From positions 1-48,276 of the forward strand of contig JAQTMN010000015.1 of the NCBI GenBank assembly GCA_028714315.1: DNA of 48,276 bases. Direction: 5' to 3'. This DNA is from Sulfuricella sp. GTDB taxonomy: Bacteria; Pseudomonadota; Gammaproteobacteria; Burkholderiales; Sulfuricellaceae. The position numbers were made by a program, and so were the translations under genes. Positions 35,275 to 44,776 of the stretch are shown in pieces. The notes below the pieces were generated by a model that saw nothing but the letters and a program-made list of their open reading frames with translations, made no database searches and was not told the DNA's origin. Positions within the stretch are counted from its first letter, which is position 1; each line of letters starts with the position of its first letter.

Positions 35275-35531
35275 TAAATCTCCTCCGAACCGACGGCTGG
35301 CGCGTCAATCCATTCCCGTTCGCCCACGCCCATGGGTTGCGTCAGGTCGCATTGCGCCATGAGTTCTTCAAGCGTGTAGCGCGGCTTGTTCTTCGGCGCC
35401 ACCACCAGCTTCCCGTCCTGCACCTCGATACTTACTTGCGACCCGGATTGCAGATGCACCAGTTCCAATATGCGCTTAGGGATGGACACGACGACGGAGC
35501 CGCCCACTTTGCGCAGCGTTGCGGTAGGCAT
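35274..35531 (-). CDS. MazE/ChpS-family antitoxin (AbrB/SpoVT DNA-binding fold)
   Basis: An 85-residue antitoxin. Residues 1-45 form a swapped-hairpin AbrB domain (TATLRKVGGSVVVSIPKRILELVHLQSGSQVSIEVQDGKLVV) that binds its own promoter. The C-terminal half (PRYTLEELMAQCDLTQPMG and the acidic tail) is expected to wrap the toxin. GGAGAA precedes the start. A perfect 7-bp dyad at 35551-35570, upstream of the start, is the likely operator. The acidic C-terminus ends GSEEI, overlapping the toxin start. Confidence 0.93.
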   Translation of the reverse strand: MPTATLRKVGGSVVVSIPKRILELVHLQSGSQVSIEVQDGKLVVAPKNKPRYTLEELMAQCDLTQPMGVGEREWIDAPAVGSEEI

Positions 35532-35550
35532 GATAAATTCTCCAAAAAAT

Positions 35551-35570
35551 AGTTATATTTTAGTATAACT
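35551..35570 (-). promoter_or_regulatory. Candidate operator/-10 of the toxin-antitoxin operon
   Basis: AGTTATA (35551-35557) and TATAACT (35564-35570), a perfect dyad with a 6-bp spacer, 20 bp before the antitoxin ATG. On the minus strand it contains TATACT, a good -10, so repressor binding would block polymerase. No convincing -35 was found at 16-18 bp. Confidence 0.55.
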
Positions 35571-35633
35571 CTGCTTCATGGAAAATACGAATCCAATTTC
35601 TTGGGGTGGCGATGAGCCAAGTCGGCGGTCTGG

Positions 35634-36347
35634 CTAGCCAGCTTCCCGCTCACTCCGGCTCGCCGACTCCGGCGGATCCATCTCCAGCATGAAAATCCCC
35701 TCGCCGATATCCGTTTCCCTGAGTTCCTTCAGTTCCCCCAGTGCATTGAGTTTGGCCGAGGTTTCGAAGATCAGGGTGTCCAGGAGTTGCAGCGACGGCG
35801 AATCCGCTTCGACTTTTTCCTCCAGTTCCAGGCGGATCAGCTGCATTTCGTTGAGGAAGTTGTTGACGATGTCCTTGACCGTGCGCATCGTCGCATGGAA
35901 CAGGCGCAGCTTGGCTTGCTCCTGTTTCAACTGGTCGAGCATGGCCGCTTCGAGTTGGCGGTGAAGCAGGCGGATGCTCGCGGTTCGTTCCTCGACCAGC
36001 CGTTCGAGCTCGTCGCGGTGCTTCCGCAATTCTTCCTCGGCACGCTTGCGCGCCAGGGAGATGTACGCGGTCAGCCAGAGGGCGAGTATCGTGAGGATGC
36101 GGTTGGCCAGGGCGACCGATTCCACGTCGGCGGCGGCGCTCGAATATTTGAAGAAGCCGATGGCCGTCAGCACGGCGGACGCCGCGGCGAAAAACAGCAC
36201 CGATCGCGTCGGCAGGCGCAGCGCCAGGAGAATGACGGCGATGTAGGGGATCCCCGCCGCGATTCCCAGCGGAGTGAAGGTGTCCACGCCGAAGATGACG
36301 ACGAGCAGCGCGGCGCAAAGCAGGAAGCGGTTCTTGGCTGGCTCCAT
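35634..36347 (-). CDS. Membrane protein with coiled coil, sensor-like, no kinase core
   Basis: A 237-residue protein with three or four hydrophobic helices in residues 1-95 (FLLCAALLVVIFGVD; AAGIPYIAVILLAL; SVLFFAAASAVLTAIGFF; ILTILALWLTAYISL). A long coiled coil follows (about 97-150, ARKRAEEELRKHRDELERLVEERTASI), then a helical segment LFHATMRTVKDIVNNFLNEMQLIRLELEE. The layout resembles the sensory front of a histidine kinase. The FHATMRTVKDIVNNFLNE segment is reminiscent of a DHp helix, but there is no catalytic ATPase domain. Function unknown; it could pair with a separate partner. The start has only a weak ribosome-binding site. Convergent with nothing nearby; sucC is divergent. Confidence 0.75.
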   Translation of the reverse strand: MEPAKNRFLLCAALLVVIFGVDTFTPLGIAAGIPYIAVILLALRLPTRSVLFFAAASAVLTAIGFFKYSSAAADVESVALANRILTILALWLTAYISLARKRAEEELRKHRDELERLVEERTASIRLLHRQLEAAMLDQLKQEQAKLRLFHATMRTVKDIVNNFLNEMQLIRLELEEKVEADSPSLQLLDTLIFETSAKLNALGELKELRETDIGEGIFMLEMDPPESASRSEREAG

Positions 36348-36543
36348 GAAGATGCCCGGTTCGATTGGATTGGCGGCTTATGTTTGCCCTTGCATTTAGC
36401 TCGGAATCTTTCTTATCCGTTTGGTTCCAAAAATTCAGGGCGGTTTAGGGACTTCGCCGGCCCGCCGGGGTGTGATAAGGGCCGTTATCTGGTAGGATTA
36501 CGGCCTGTTGCGGCGCGGAAAAGGCCTGTCTTGACGGCTTTCC

Positions 36544-36583
36544 TCGCCGGGAATTTTTTAACCGGCGCATCGCCGGGAATTTT
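36544..36583 (+). repeat. Direct repeat in the sucCD leader
   Basis: TCGCCGGGAATTTT occurs at 36544-36557 and 36570-36583, 26 bp apart, just ahead of sucC. This could be a duplicated regulator site or a local duplication. In the rest of 36348-36606 I see no gene; TTGACG at about 36531 is a weak -35 candidate. Confidence 0.5.
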
Positions 36584-36606
36584 GAAGCAGAAGGCGGACA
36601 ATTCTC

Positions 36607-37767
<1,161 letters not shown>

Positions 37768-37768
37768 T

Positions 37769-37840
37769 AGCCGGTAGCTTGTTGCTTGTAGCAAAAACAG
37801 GCGCGCTTCGCGCGCATCCAAAAGCTACCCGCTACCAGCT
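37769..37840. repeat. Intercistronic palindrome, GCTACCAGCTAC family, copy 3 (sucC-sucD gap)
   Basis: Outer arms about 37769-37792 and 37824-37840 with an inner GC stem GCGCGC-TTC-GCGCGC. The design is the same as in the fdnG-fdnH copy, although the inner stems differ in sequence. It begins one base after the sucC stop and ends 24 bp before the sucD ATG. Confidence 0.85.
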
Positions 37841-37863
37841 CAAAACAAATTTAGGAAAAAGAC

Positions 37864-38745
37864 ATGAGCATTCTCGTCAATAAAGACACCAAAGTCCTGT
37901 GCCAGGGTTTCACCGGCAAGCAGGGCACATTCCACTCCGAGCAGGCCATTGCCTACGGCACGCAGATGGTCGGCGGCGTGACGCCGGGCAAGGGAGGGCA
38001 GACCCATCTCGGCCTGCCGGTTTTCAACACGCTGCGCGACGCGGTGCGCGACACCGGCGCGACGGCTTCGGTGATCTACGTGCCGCCGGCTTTTGCCGCG
38101 GACGGCATCATGGAAGCGGCGGACGCGGGCATCAAGGTGATCGTGTGCATCACCGAGGGCATCCCGGTGCTCGACATGCTCAACGTCAAGGCCGCGCTCC
38201 GCGCCAACGACGCGGTGCTGATCGGCCCCAACTGCCCCGGCATCATCACGCCGGGCGAATGCAAGATCGGCATCATGCCCGGCTTCATTCACCAGAAGGG
38301 CAAGGTCGGCGTGGTTTCCCGCTCCGGCACGCTGACCTACGAAGCGGTCTACCAGACCACCAAGCTAGGCCTGGGCCAATCCACCTGCGTCGGCATCGGC
38401 GGCGACCCGATCAAGGGGCTGGATTTCATCGACTGCCTGAAAATGTTCCAGGACGACCCGCAGACCGAGGCGATCATCATGGTCGGCGAGATCGGCGGCA
38501 ATCGCGAAGAAGCGGCGGCGGAATACATCAAGGCGCACGTCACCAAGCCGGTGGCCGCCTACATCGCCGGCCAGACCGCGCCGAAAGGCAAGCGCATGGG
38601 CCATGCCGGCGCGATCATCGCCGGCGGCAAGGGACTGGCGTCGGACAAGATCGCCGCGCTGGAAGCGGCCGGCGTGGTCGTGGCGAAATCGCCGGCGGGA
38701 CTAGGCGAAGCGGTAGCGGAGGCGATGGGGAAGAAGGCGGCCTGA
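37864..38745 (+). CDS. sucD: Succinyl-CoA synthetase alpha subunit
   Basis: CoA-binding and phosphohistidine subunit; 293 residues. The CoA-binding Rossmann region has [19 protein letters not shown] and [16 protein letters not shown]. The active-site histidine lies in [16 protein letters not shown], and [13 protein letters not shown] with [16 protein letters not shown] are family landmarks. AGGA precedes the start. Downstream is a GAATTCATTC-family palindrome. Confidence 0.98.
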   Translation: MSILVNKDTKVLCQGFTGKQGTFHSEQAIAYGTQMVGGVTPGKGGQTHLGLPVFNTLRDAVRDTGATASVIYVPPAFAADGIMEAADAGIKVIVCITEGIPVLDMLNVKAALRANDAVLIGPNCPGIITPGECKIGIMPGFIHQKGKVGVVSRSGTLTYEAVYQTTKLGLGQSTCVGIGGDPIKGLDFIDCLKMFQDDPQTEAIIMVGEIGGNREEAAAEYIKAHVTKPVAAYIAGQTAPKGKRMGHAGAIIAGGKGLASDKIAALEAAGVVVAKSPAGLGEAVAEAMGKKAA

Positions 38746-38759
38746 TCGCGCGGTTCGAT

Positions 38760-38817
38760 GTAGGGCCGAATTCATTCGGCCAGCCGGCTTGGTTCGGCCG
38801 AATGAATTCGGCCCTAC
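38760..38817. repeat. Dispersed palindrome, GAATTCATTC family, perfect copy after sucD
   Basis: Perfect 22-bp arms, 38760-38781 and 38796-38817, core GGCCGAATTCATTCGGCC, 14-bp spacer. It begins 15 bp after the sucD stop and could protect the 3' end of the sucCD mRNA. The same core occurs at 1408-1461. Confidence 0.92.
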
Positions 38818-38862
38818 CGCTTTACGCTTCGGCGACCGCCTCGCTTGCGCTATAGTCAAACA

Positions 38863-39105
38863 ATGCCCGTCGTATTCCGCTACAAGAACCTCCGCTTTTT
38901 CTTTTACTCGAATGAGGGCAGCCCTCGCGAGCCATTGCATATCCATGTGCGTGGCGATGGGTGTGAAGCCAAGTTCTGGTTGACGCCCATGGTCAGGGTG
39001 GCGGACAGTGATGGTTTCGACTCGCGTACTCTGCGTGAACTGGCTGAGGTGGTGGAGCAACACGTTGAATTGATCGAAAGGAGCTGGAATGAGCACTTCC
39101 GCTAA
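38863..39105 (+). CDS. DUF4160-family protein
   Basis: An 80-residue protein with the DUF4160 pattern: MPVVFRYKNLRFFFYSNEG, then EPLHIHVRGDGCEAKFWLTP (the conserved HIHV). The family commonly sits next to a DUF2442 protein, as here, and the pair has been proposed as toxin-antitoxin-like, but no activity is established. A TATAGT 12 bp before the ATG is a candidate -10. The next gene overlaps its end by 17 bases. Confidence 0.85.
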   Translation: MPVVFRYKNLRFFFYSNEGSPREPLHIHVRGDGCEAKFWLTPMVRVADSDGFDSRTLRELAEVVEQHVELIERSWNEHFR

Positions 39106-39337
39106 ATCCGTGCGCTTTGACGACAATAGCATGTGGGTCGATCTATCTGACGGCCGTGTCATCGCCGTGCCATTGGCATGGTTTCCGCGTCTTTTGCGTG
39201 CCACGCCGGACCAGCGCTTGCGCGTGGAAATCAGTTTGAAGGGCTTGCATTGGGATGAACTCGACGAGGACATCTCCGTGGCGGGCCTGCTGGCGGGTGT
39301 GGGGGATATGTCGAGCCGGACGCCGATGGCAGCCTGA
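39089..39337 (+). CDS. DUF2442-family protein
   Basis: An 82-residue protein with the DUF2442 core VRFDDNSMWVDLSDGRVIAVPLAWFPRLLRA and the later HWDELDEDISVAGLL. Members are small DNA-binding-like or antitoxin-like proteins whose function is unproven. It is preceded by AAGGAG inside the DUF4160 gene, and the frames overlap. This pair lies between the sucD palindrome and nadE. Confidence 0.87.
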   Translation: MSTSAKSVRFDDNSMWVDLSDGRVIAVPLAWFPRLLRATPDQRLRVEISLKGLHWDELDEDISVAGLLAGVGDMSSRTPMAA

Positions 39338-39499
39338 TGAGTGAAAAAACAGGTCGCTTCCAAAGCGGCAATGGCTTCAACAACAAATGCTTTCCGCAAT
39401 GCAGCCAAAAGAATTAAAAGATTGGCCTGAATCCCGTTATGGTGCATACGCAAGTCTGCGCAGCGCGTTCATCTGCCGGGCAATGGTAGAATGATCGCC

Positions 39500-41107
39500 A
39501 TGAAGATCGCCATTGCCCAAATCAACTGCCTCGTCGGCGACATCGACGGCAACGCCGCCAAGATACTCGACCACGCCAACCGGGCCAGGGCGGCGGGCGC
39601 GCAGGTCATGATCACGCCGGAGCTCGCGTTGACCGGCTATCCGCCGGAAGACCTGCTGTTGCGCGAGGGGTTCTACGCCGCCTGCGACCAGGCGCTGTTC
39701 GGCTTGGCGCACGAAGTTCAAGGCATCACCGTGGTGGTCGGCCATCCGCACCGGCAAGGACGGCATCGCTATAACGCGGCTTCCGTGCTGCGCGACGGCA
39801 AGGTGGTCGCCACCTATCACAAGCAGATTCTGCCCAACCATTCCGTGTTCGACGAAGTGCGCTATTTCGTGCCGGGCCACGAGGCCTGCGTGTTCGAGGT
39901 CGAGGGCATCCGGTTCGGCATCAATATCTGCGCCGATATCTGGGAAGAGGGCGCCGCCACCTGCGCGCTCAACGCCAACGCCGACGTGCTGCTGGTGCTG
40001 AACGCGTCGCCTTATCACATGAACAAGCAGGTCTCGCGCTATGAAGCGGTGCGCGACCGCATCGGCGAATGCGGCCTGCCGGTGTTCTACGCCAATCTGG
40101 TCGGCGGCCAGGACGAACTGGTGTTCGACGGCGCGTCCTTCGTGATGGACGGCGCGGGCACGTTGGTCCACCAGTTGCCGGCGTTCGAGGAAAATCTGCG
40201 CATCGTCGAACTGGACGCCAGCCAGCCGCTGGCGGGAGAGATCGTGCCCCAGCTGCCGATCGAGGCTTCGGTTTATCAGGCGCTGTGCCTGGGCGTGGCG
40301 GATTACGTCAACAAGAACGGATTTCCCGGCGCGGTGATCGGCTTGTCCGGCGGCATCGATTCGGCGCTGACGCTGGCGATCGCGGTGGATGCGCTGGGCC
40401 CGGAACGGGTGCGGGCGGTGATGATGCCATCGGAGTTTACCGCCGACATCAGCCAGCAGGACGCCGAGGCCATGGCCGGCCGGCTTAAGGTGCGCTACAG
40501 CGAGCTGCCGATCAAGCTGGCGTTTGACGCTTTCCTGAGCACGCTGGCGGAAGAGTTCGACGATGTGCCGTTCGATACCACCGAAGAGAACATCCAGGCG
40601 CGGATCAGGGGTACGCTGCTGATGGCGCTGTCGAACAAATACGGCTCGGTGGTGCTGACCACCGGCAACAAGAGCGAAATGGCGGTGGGCTACGCCACGC
40701 TGTACGGCGACATGGCGGGCGGGTTCGCGGTGCTGAAGGACGTGCCGAAAACCATGGTCTATCGTTTGTCGCGCTACCGCAACGGCCTGGGCGCGGCGAT
40801 CCCTGAGCGGGTGATCACCCGCGCGCCTTCCGCCGAACTGCGCCACAACCAGACCGACCAGGATTCGCTGCCGCCTTACGAAATCCTGGATGCCATCATG
40901 GAATCCTACGTCGAGCTCGACATGTGCCCGCACGACATCATCGCCTTGGGCTACGCTGAAAAGGACGTGCGCCGCGTGGTCAAGCTGATCGACATCAACG
41001 AGTTCAAGCGCCGCCAGGCGCCGGTCGGCGTGCGGGTGACCCCGCGCGGATTCGGCAAGGACCGGCGCTATCCCATTACTTCGAAGTACCGGCCGTGGAT
41101 GCAGTAA
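39500..41107 (+). CDS. nadE: Glutamine-dependent NAD+ synthetase
   Basis: Amidates deamido-NAD to NAD+ with glutamine. The 535-residue protein has two domains. The N-terminal nitrilase-like glutaminase is residues ~1-255, with catalytic triad Glu in TPELALTGYPPEDLLL, Lys in YHKQILPNHSVFDE and Cys in GINICADIWEEG. The C-terminal synthetase carries the P-loop GLSGGIDSALTLAIAVDALG and TGNKSEMAVGYATLYGD. The chosen start gives MKIAIAQINC, the usual N-terminus; an ATG nine bases earlier (39491) is also in frame. It is followed 29 bp later by glnB. Confidence 0.97.
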   Translation: MKIAIAQINCLVGDIDGNAAKILDHANRARAAGAQVMITPELALTGYPPEDLLLREGFYAACDQALFGLAHEVQGITVVVGHPHRQGRHRYNAASVLRDGKVVATYHKQILPNHSVFDEVRYFVPGHEACVFEVEGIRFGINICADIWEEGAATCALNANADVLLVLNASPYHMNKQVSRYEAVRDRIGECGLPVFYANLVGGQDELVFDGASFVMDGAGTLVHQLPAFEENLRIVELDASQPLAGEIVPQLPIEASVYQALCLGVADYVNKNGFPGAVIGLSGGIDSALTLAIAVDALGPERVRAVMMPSEFTADISQQDAEAMAGRLKVRYSELPIKLAFDAFLSTLAEEFDDVPFDTTEENIQARIRGTLLMALSNKYGSVVLTTGNKSEMAVGYATLYGDMAGGFAVLKDVPKTMVYRLSRYRNGLGAAIPERVITRAPSAELRHNQTDQDSLPPYEILDAIMESYVELDMCPHDIIALGYAEKDVRRVVKLIDINEFKRRQAPVGVRVTPRGFGKDRRYPITSKYRPWMQ

Positions 41108-41118
41108 CAGCGATCTAA

Positions 41119-41475
<357 letters not shown>

Positions 41476-41481
41476 GCAAAA

Positions 41482-41964
41482 ATGTTTTACCTTGACCTGT
41501 TTCGCTCTCTGGAACGGCATCGGGTCAGGTATTTGCTGGTCGGCGGCCTCGCCATGAACCTGCACGGCGTGCCGCGCATGACGATGGACGTGGATTTGGC
41601 TCTGGCCCTGGATTCGGCGAATTTACAGGGCTTTTTCGATGCGGTGCGGGAGCTCGGGCTTAAACCAGCTTTGCCGGTTTCGCTGGAAGACTTGTGCGAT
41701 GTGGGCAAGCGCGCCGAATGGGTTGAAAAACGGAACATGATCGCATTCGCGCTGCAAGGCGCGGAGAAGAACGTGCCTACCGTGGATGTTCTCATCGGCG
41801 TCGAGCTTCCTTTCGAGCAGGCTTATTGCCGGCGCGAGACGCGGGATCTGGCGGGGGTGCCCATTTCACTGGCTTCCGTGGAAGACATGATCGCCCTCAA
41901 GGAACAGGCGGGCCGTGCGCAGGATATTTCGGACATCCAGCATTTGAAATCGGGAAGACAGTAA
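41482..41964 (+). CDS. DUF6036-like/MNT-type nucleotidyltransferase-fold protein
   Basis: A 160-residue protein whose N-terminus has the nucleotidyltransferase signature YLLVGGLAMNLHGVPRMTMDVDLAL, with GG and the DxD metal-binding pair. The later LAGVPISLASVEDMIALKEQAGR is typical of this group. Related proteins serve as antitoxins (MNT, AbiEii-like) or have unassigned roles. It starts six bases after the glnB stop with no clear ribosome-binding site, so it may be translationally coupled. The next small gene abuts it. Its function in this position is unknown. Confidence 0.8.
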   Translation: MFYLDLFRSLERHRVRYLLVGGLAMNLHGVPRMTMDVDLALALDSANLQGFFDAVRELGLKPALPVSLEDLCDVGKRAEWVEKRNMIAFALQGAEKNVPTVDVLIGVELPFEQAYCRRETRDLAGVPISLASVEDMIALKEQAGRAQDISDIQHLKSGRQ

Positions 41965-42165
41965 ATGACCGAGAAACAGGCGTTGCGCGGCGGCTTCAGC
42001 TACTTCGTGAGCGAGGAGCAGTTGCGGGCGTTTGCGCAATTGACCGACCTGGAGCGGCTGCAATGGGTGGACGATGCCCGGCTGTTCACGCTGCTGGGAC
42101 GCACTCCGCAAACCGCCGAGAGGCAGGAACGGCTACGCAGGGGCGAGAAAGATGCGGGCGGTTGA
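41965..42165 (+). CDS. Small protein partner of the nucleotidyltransferase-fold gene
   Basis: A 66-residue charged protein (MTEKQALRGGFSYFVSEEQLRAFAQLTDLERLQWVDDARLF) whose ATG immediately follows the stop of the previous gene, with GGGAAG at ribosome-binding distance. No known domain was recognised by eye. The abutting layout and common occurrence of such short proteins beside this nucleotidyltransferase family suggest a two-gene module. Confidence 0.7.
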   Translation: MTEKQALRGGFSYFVSEEQLRAFAQLTDLERLQWVDDARLFTLLGRTPQTAERQERLRRGEKDAGG

Positions 42166-42187
42166 GCTGCAACGTCCGCCCCGTCTT

Positions 42188-43015
42188 CTACCAGATTTTC
42201 CACCACGGCGTGTCCGACTTCTTCGCCAGCGCGAAGTAGCGGCTGTTGGGGAAGTTCTTTTGCATGATGCGCAGGGTGTCGTCGCGCAGGCCGTTCATGC
42301 CGAGCGCATCGTAGGATTTCACCATGATGGTCAGCGCCTCTTCCACGGCGGGAGCCTGCGGATACTGCTGTAGCGCGCCCTGAGCCCGGTTGACGGCGGC
42401 GACGTAGGCGCTGCGCCGGTAGTAGTAACGCGCAACGTGAACTTCGTAGGAAGCGAGCGTGTTGACCAGGTACTTCATGCGGGCGACCGCATCCGGCGTG
42501 TATTTGCTGTTGGGGAAGCGGGTCGCCAGTTCCTTGAAGGATTCGAACGCCTCGCGCGCCGCTTTCGGGTCGCGCTCGGTCATGTCCTGTTTGGCCAGCG
42601 GGGCGAGGGTTTCGGAGGTTTCCGCCACTTTGTCGGCGAGCGCGCCGAGCAGGCCCAGGTCGTCGTTGAAGTTCACCAGCCCCTTCAGGTAGTAAACGTA
42701 ATCCACGTTGGGATGGTTGGGGTGGAGCTTGATGAAGCGGTCGCAGGCGGCGATGGCGGAAGCCGGTTCGCCCGACTTGTAATAGGCATAGGCGACCTCG
42801 ATCTGCGATTGCTGGGCGTAGCGTCCGTAGGGATAGCGCGCTTCGAGCTTCTCGAAATATTGGGTGGCTTTTTCGTAACTGCCGTCGGCCATTTCCGATT
42901 TGGCCTCGGTGTAGAGTTTCTGGGCCGACCAGCCCTTGGTTTCGTCCTGGACTTCCGGCAGCAGACTGCACGCCGTTAGCAACAATGCGAGAATTAACGC
43001 TAAACTAAGTCTCAT
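42188..43015 (-). CDS. bamD: Outer-membrane protein assembly factor BamD
   Basis: Lipoprotein subunit of the BAM complex that inserts beta-barrel proteins in the outer membrane; 275 residues. The signal peptide ends in lipobox LTAC, with acylated C16. Five tetratricopeptide-like helix pairs follow (SAQKLYTEAKSEMADGSYEKATQYFEKLEARYPYGRYAQQSQIEVAYAYYK and so on). The ATG shares two bases with the divergent rluD ATG in a CATG, so the promoters of both must lie in the neighbouring reading frame or a later start is used. Confidence 0.96.
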   Translation of the reverse strand: MRLSLALILALLLTACSLLPEVQDETKGWSAQKLYTEAKSEMADGSYEKATQYFEKLEARYPYGRYAQQSQIEVAYAYYKSGEPASAIAACDRFIKLHPNHPNVDYVYYLKGLVNFNDDLGLLGALADKVAETSETLAPLAKQDMTERDPKAAREAFESFKELATRFPNSKYTPDAVARMKYLVNTLASYEVHVARYYYRRSAYVAAVNRAQGALQQYPQAPAVEEALTIMVKSYDALGMNGLRDDTLRIMQKNFPNSRYFALAKKSDTPWWKIW

Positions 43016-44003
43016 GAATAGTTCCGATACCCTTACGGCCGTGAGTGGCGACTCATCCGATTATAACCCAAATCCGCCTCCCATCAACTTGGCTATCCCG
43101 CCCGAATGCTCGGGCATGCGGCTCGATCAGGCGCTGCAGCAATTGCTGCCGGATTACTCGCGCAGCCGCCTGCAAACCTGGATCAAGGATCGGCGCGTCA
43201 CACTGGACGGACACCATGTCGCCCCCAAACAGGCGGTCTGGGGCGGCGAGAAAGTGCTGGTCGAGCCGGAGCTGCATCCCTCCGAAACGCCCTACGCGGC
43301 GGAGGATATCGCGCTCGACGTCGTTTACGAGGATGCCGCGCTGCTGGTGGTCAACAAGCCCGCCGGCCTGGTGGTGCACCCCGGCAGCGGCAACTGGCAG
43401 GGCACCATGCTCAACGCCTTGCTGCACCACGCGCCGCAGCTCGCCGCCATTCCCCGCGCCGGCATCGTCCACCGCCTCGACAAGGATACCAGCGGTCTCT
43501 TGGTGGTGGCGAAGACCCTGACCAGTCAGACCGACCTGGTGCGCCAGTTGCAGGCGCGCAGCGTGAAGAGAGATTACCTCGCGGTGGTGCAGGGCATCGT
43601 GGCGCAGGACGGCACGGTGGAAGCGCCGCTCGGGCGGCATCCCAGCCAGCGCGTCAAGATGGCGATCGTCTACAACGGCAAGCCGGCGGTGACGCATTAC
43701 GCCGTGCTGGAGCATTTCCAGTATCACACCCTGATCCGTTGCAGCCTGGAAACCGGCCGCACCCACCAGATCCGCGTGCACATGCTGTCCATCGGCCACG
43801 CGCTGGCCGGCGACCCGGTTTACGGCGGCCGCCCGATCAACCTGCCGCCGCCGTTGCGCGCGGCGGTCAAGGCGCTTGCCCGCCAGGCGCTGCACGCCGA
43901 ACGCCTGGGCCTGATTCATCCGGTCAGCGGCGAGGCGATGGAATGGCGGGTGGAACTGCCGGCGGACATGGCCGCGCTGTTGCAGGCGCTGCGCGATGAG
44001 TGA
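43014..44003 (+). CDS. rluD: 23S rRNA pseudouridine synthase RluD
   Basis: Converts uridines 1911/1915/1917 (E. coli numbering) of 23S rRNA to pseudouridine; 329 residues. An N-terminal S4 domain (MRLDQALQQLLPDYSRSRLQTWIKDRRVTLDG) precedes the catalytic domain, with the Asp in HRLDKDTSGLLVVAKT and the conserved GRTHQIRVHMLSIGHALAGDPVYGG. The first ~25 residues (NSSDTLTAVSGDSSDYNPNP) are low complexity, and a GTG at 43041 is a possible alternative start. The gene is divergent from bamD, and pgeF overlaps its end by eight bases. Confidence 0.95.
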   Translation: MNSSDTLTAVSGDSSDYNPNPPPINLAIPPECSGMRLDQALQQLLPDYSRSRLQTWIKDRRVTLDGHHVAPKQAVWGGEKVLVEPELHPSETPYAAEDIALDVVYEDAALLVVNKPAGLVVHPGSGNWQGTMLNALLHHAPQLAAIPRAGIVHRLDKDTSGLLVVAKTLTSQTDLVRQLQARSVKRDYLAVVQGIVAQDGTVEAPLGRHPSQRVKMAIVYNGKPAVTHYAVLEHFQYHTLIRCSLETGRTHQIRVHMLSIGHALAGDPVYGGRPINLPPPLRAAVKALARQALHAERLGLIHPVSGEAMEWRVELPADMAALLQALRDE

Positions 44004-44766
44004 GAACTGGTTCGTTCCGGACTGGCCGGCCCCGGCCAACGTGCGCGCCTTGCAGACCACCCGCCTCGGCGGCGTGAGCGGCGGGTCGTGTGCCGCGCTC
44101 AACCTGGGCGACCACGTCGGCGACGATCCCGCCGCCGTGGCGCGCAACCGCGCGTTGCTGCGCGTCGGCCTGCCGGCCGATCCGGTCTGGCTGAAGCAAG
44201 TGCACGGCAATGTCGTGATCGATGCCGGTCAAGCTGCCGGCGTACCCGAAGCCGATGCCGCATTCGCAAAAAAGGCCGGCACGGTGTGTGCGGTCATGAC
44301 CGCCGATTGTCTGCCGCTGCTGCTGTGCGACGAGGCCGGCACGATGGTGGCCGCGGCCCACGCCGGCTGGCGCGGATTGGCCGGCGGCGTGATCGAGGCC
44401 ACTGTGCGGGCGATGGATATCGCGCCGGAAAAACTGCTGGTCTGGCTCGGCCCGGCTATCGGCCCGCAGGAATTCGAGGTGGGCGAGGAGGTGCGCCAGG
44501 TTTTCATGGCGCACGATCCGGCAGCGGTCGAGGCCTTTGTTGTCTCTCCACTCCGCACTCAGCACTCAGCACTCGGCACTTCAAAGTGGCTGGCCGATAT
44601 TTATCTCCTGGCGCGGCAACGCCTCGCCCTGATGGGGGTGACCAGGGTATACGGCGGCGGCATGTGCACTTACCGCGACCAGGAGCGGTTTTATTCCTAC
44701 CGCCGCGACGGCGCCACCGGCCGCATGACATCGCTGATCTGGCTTGAAACGGGTTATTCCGTATAA
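43996..44766 (+). CDS. pgeF: PgeF/YfiH peptidoglycan editing factor (laccase-like, purine nucleoside phosphorylase fold)
   Basis: Multicopper-oxidase-unrelated laccase-domain protein of the YfiH family, implicated in correcting peptidoglycan precursors and in purine nucleoside phosphorylase activity; 256 residues. Metal site residues are visible: WLKQVHGN (His), VMTADCLPLLL (Cys) and AAAHAGWRGLAGG (His). GGGMCTYRDQERFYSYRRDG near the C-terminus is typical. A 34-bp repeat inserted in frame adds roughly SPLRTQHSALGTS before KWLADIYLLARQRL, where relatives have a shorter linker. Overlaps rluD by eight bases. Confidence 0.93.
   Translation: MSENWFVPDWPAPANVRALQTTRLGGVSGGSCAALNLGDHVGDDPAAVARNRALLRVGLPADPVWLKQVHGNVVIDAGQAAGVPEADAAFAKKAGTVCAVMTADCLPLLLCDEAGTMVAAAHAGWRGLAGGVIEATVRAMDIAPEKLLVWLGPAIGPQEFEVGEEVRQVFMAHDPAAVEAFVVSPLRTQHSALGTSKWLADIYLLARQRLALMGVTRVYGGGMCTYRDQERFYSYRRDGATGRMTSLIWLETGYSV
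44550..44583 (+). repeat. Tandem CACTCAGCACTCAGCACTC repeat inside pgeF
   Basis: Three to four 7-bp units (GCACTCA) with degenerate edges, read in frame. The repeat resembles intergenic strings such as the ACTGACA array at 3774-3815. Confidence 0.85.
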
Positions 44767-44776
44767 TGGCGGGCCT

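Noticed and set aside
32743-36606. Integrated island with attL/attR at selC
   Set aside because: No integrase was seen and no copy of the selC 3' end was found by eye downstream, so a tRNA-site integration is suggested only by position and composition.
42936-43013. Upstream extension of rluD
   Set aside because: The extra codons overlap the bamD signal-peptide region antisense and show no S4-domain similarity.
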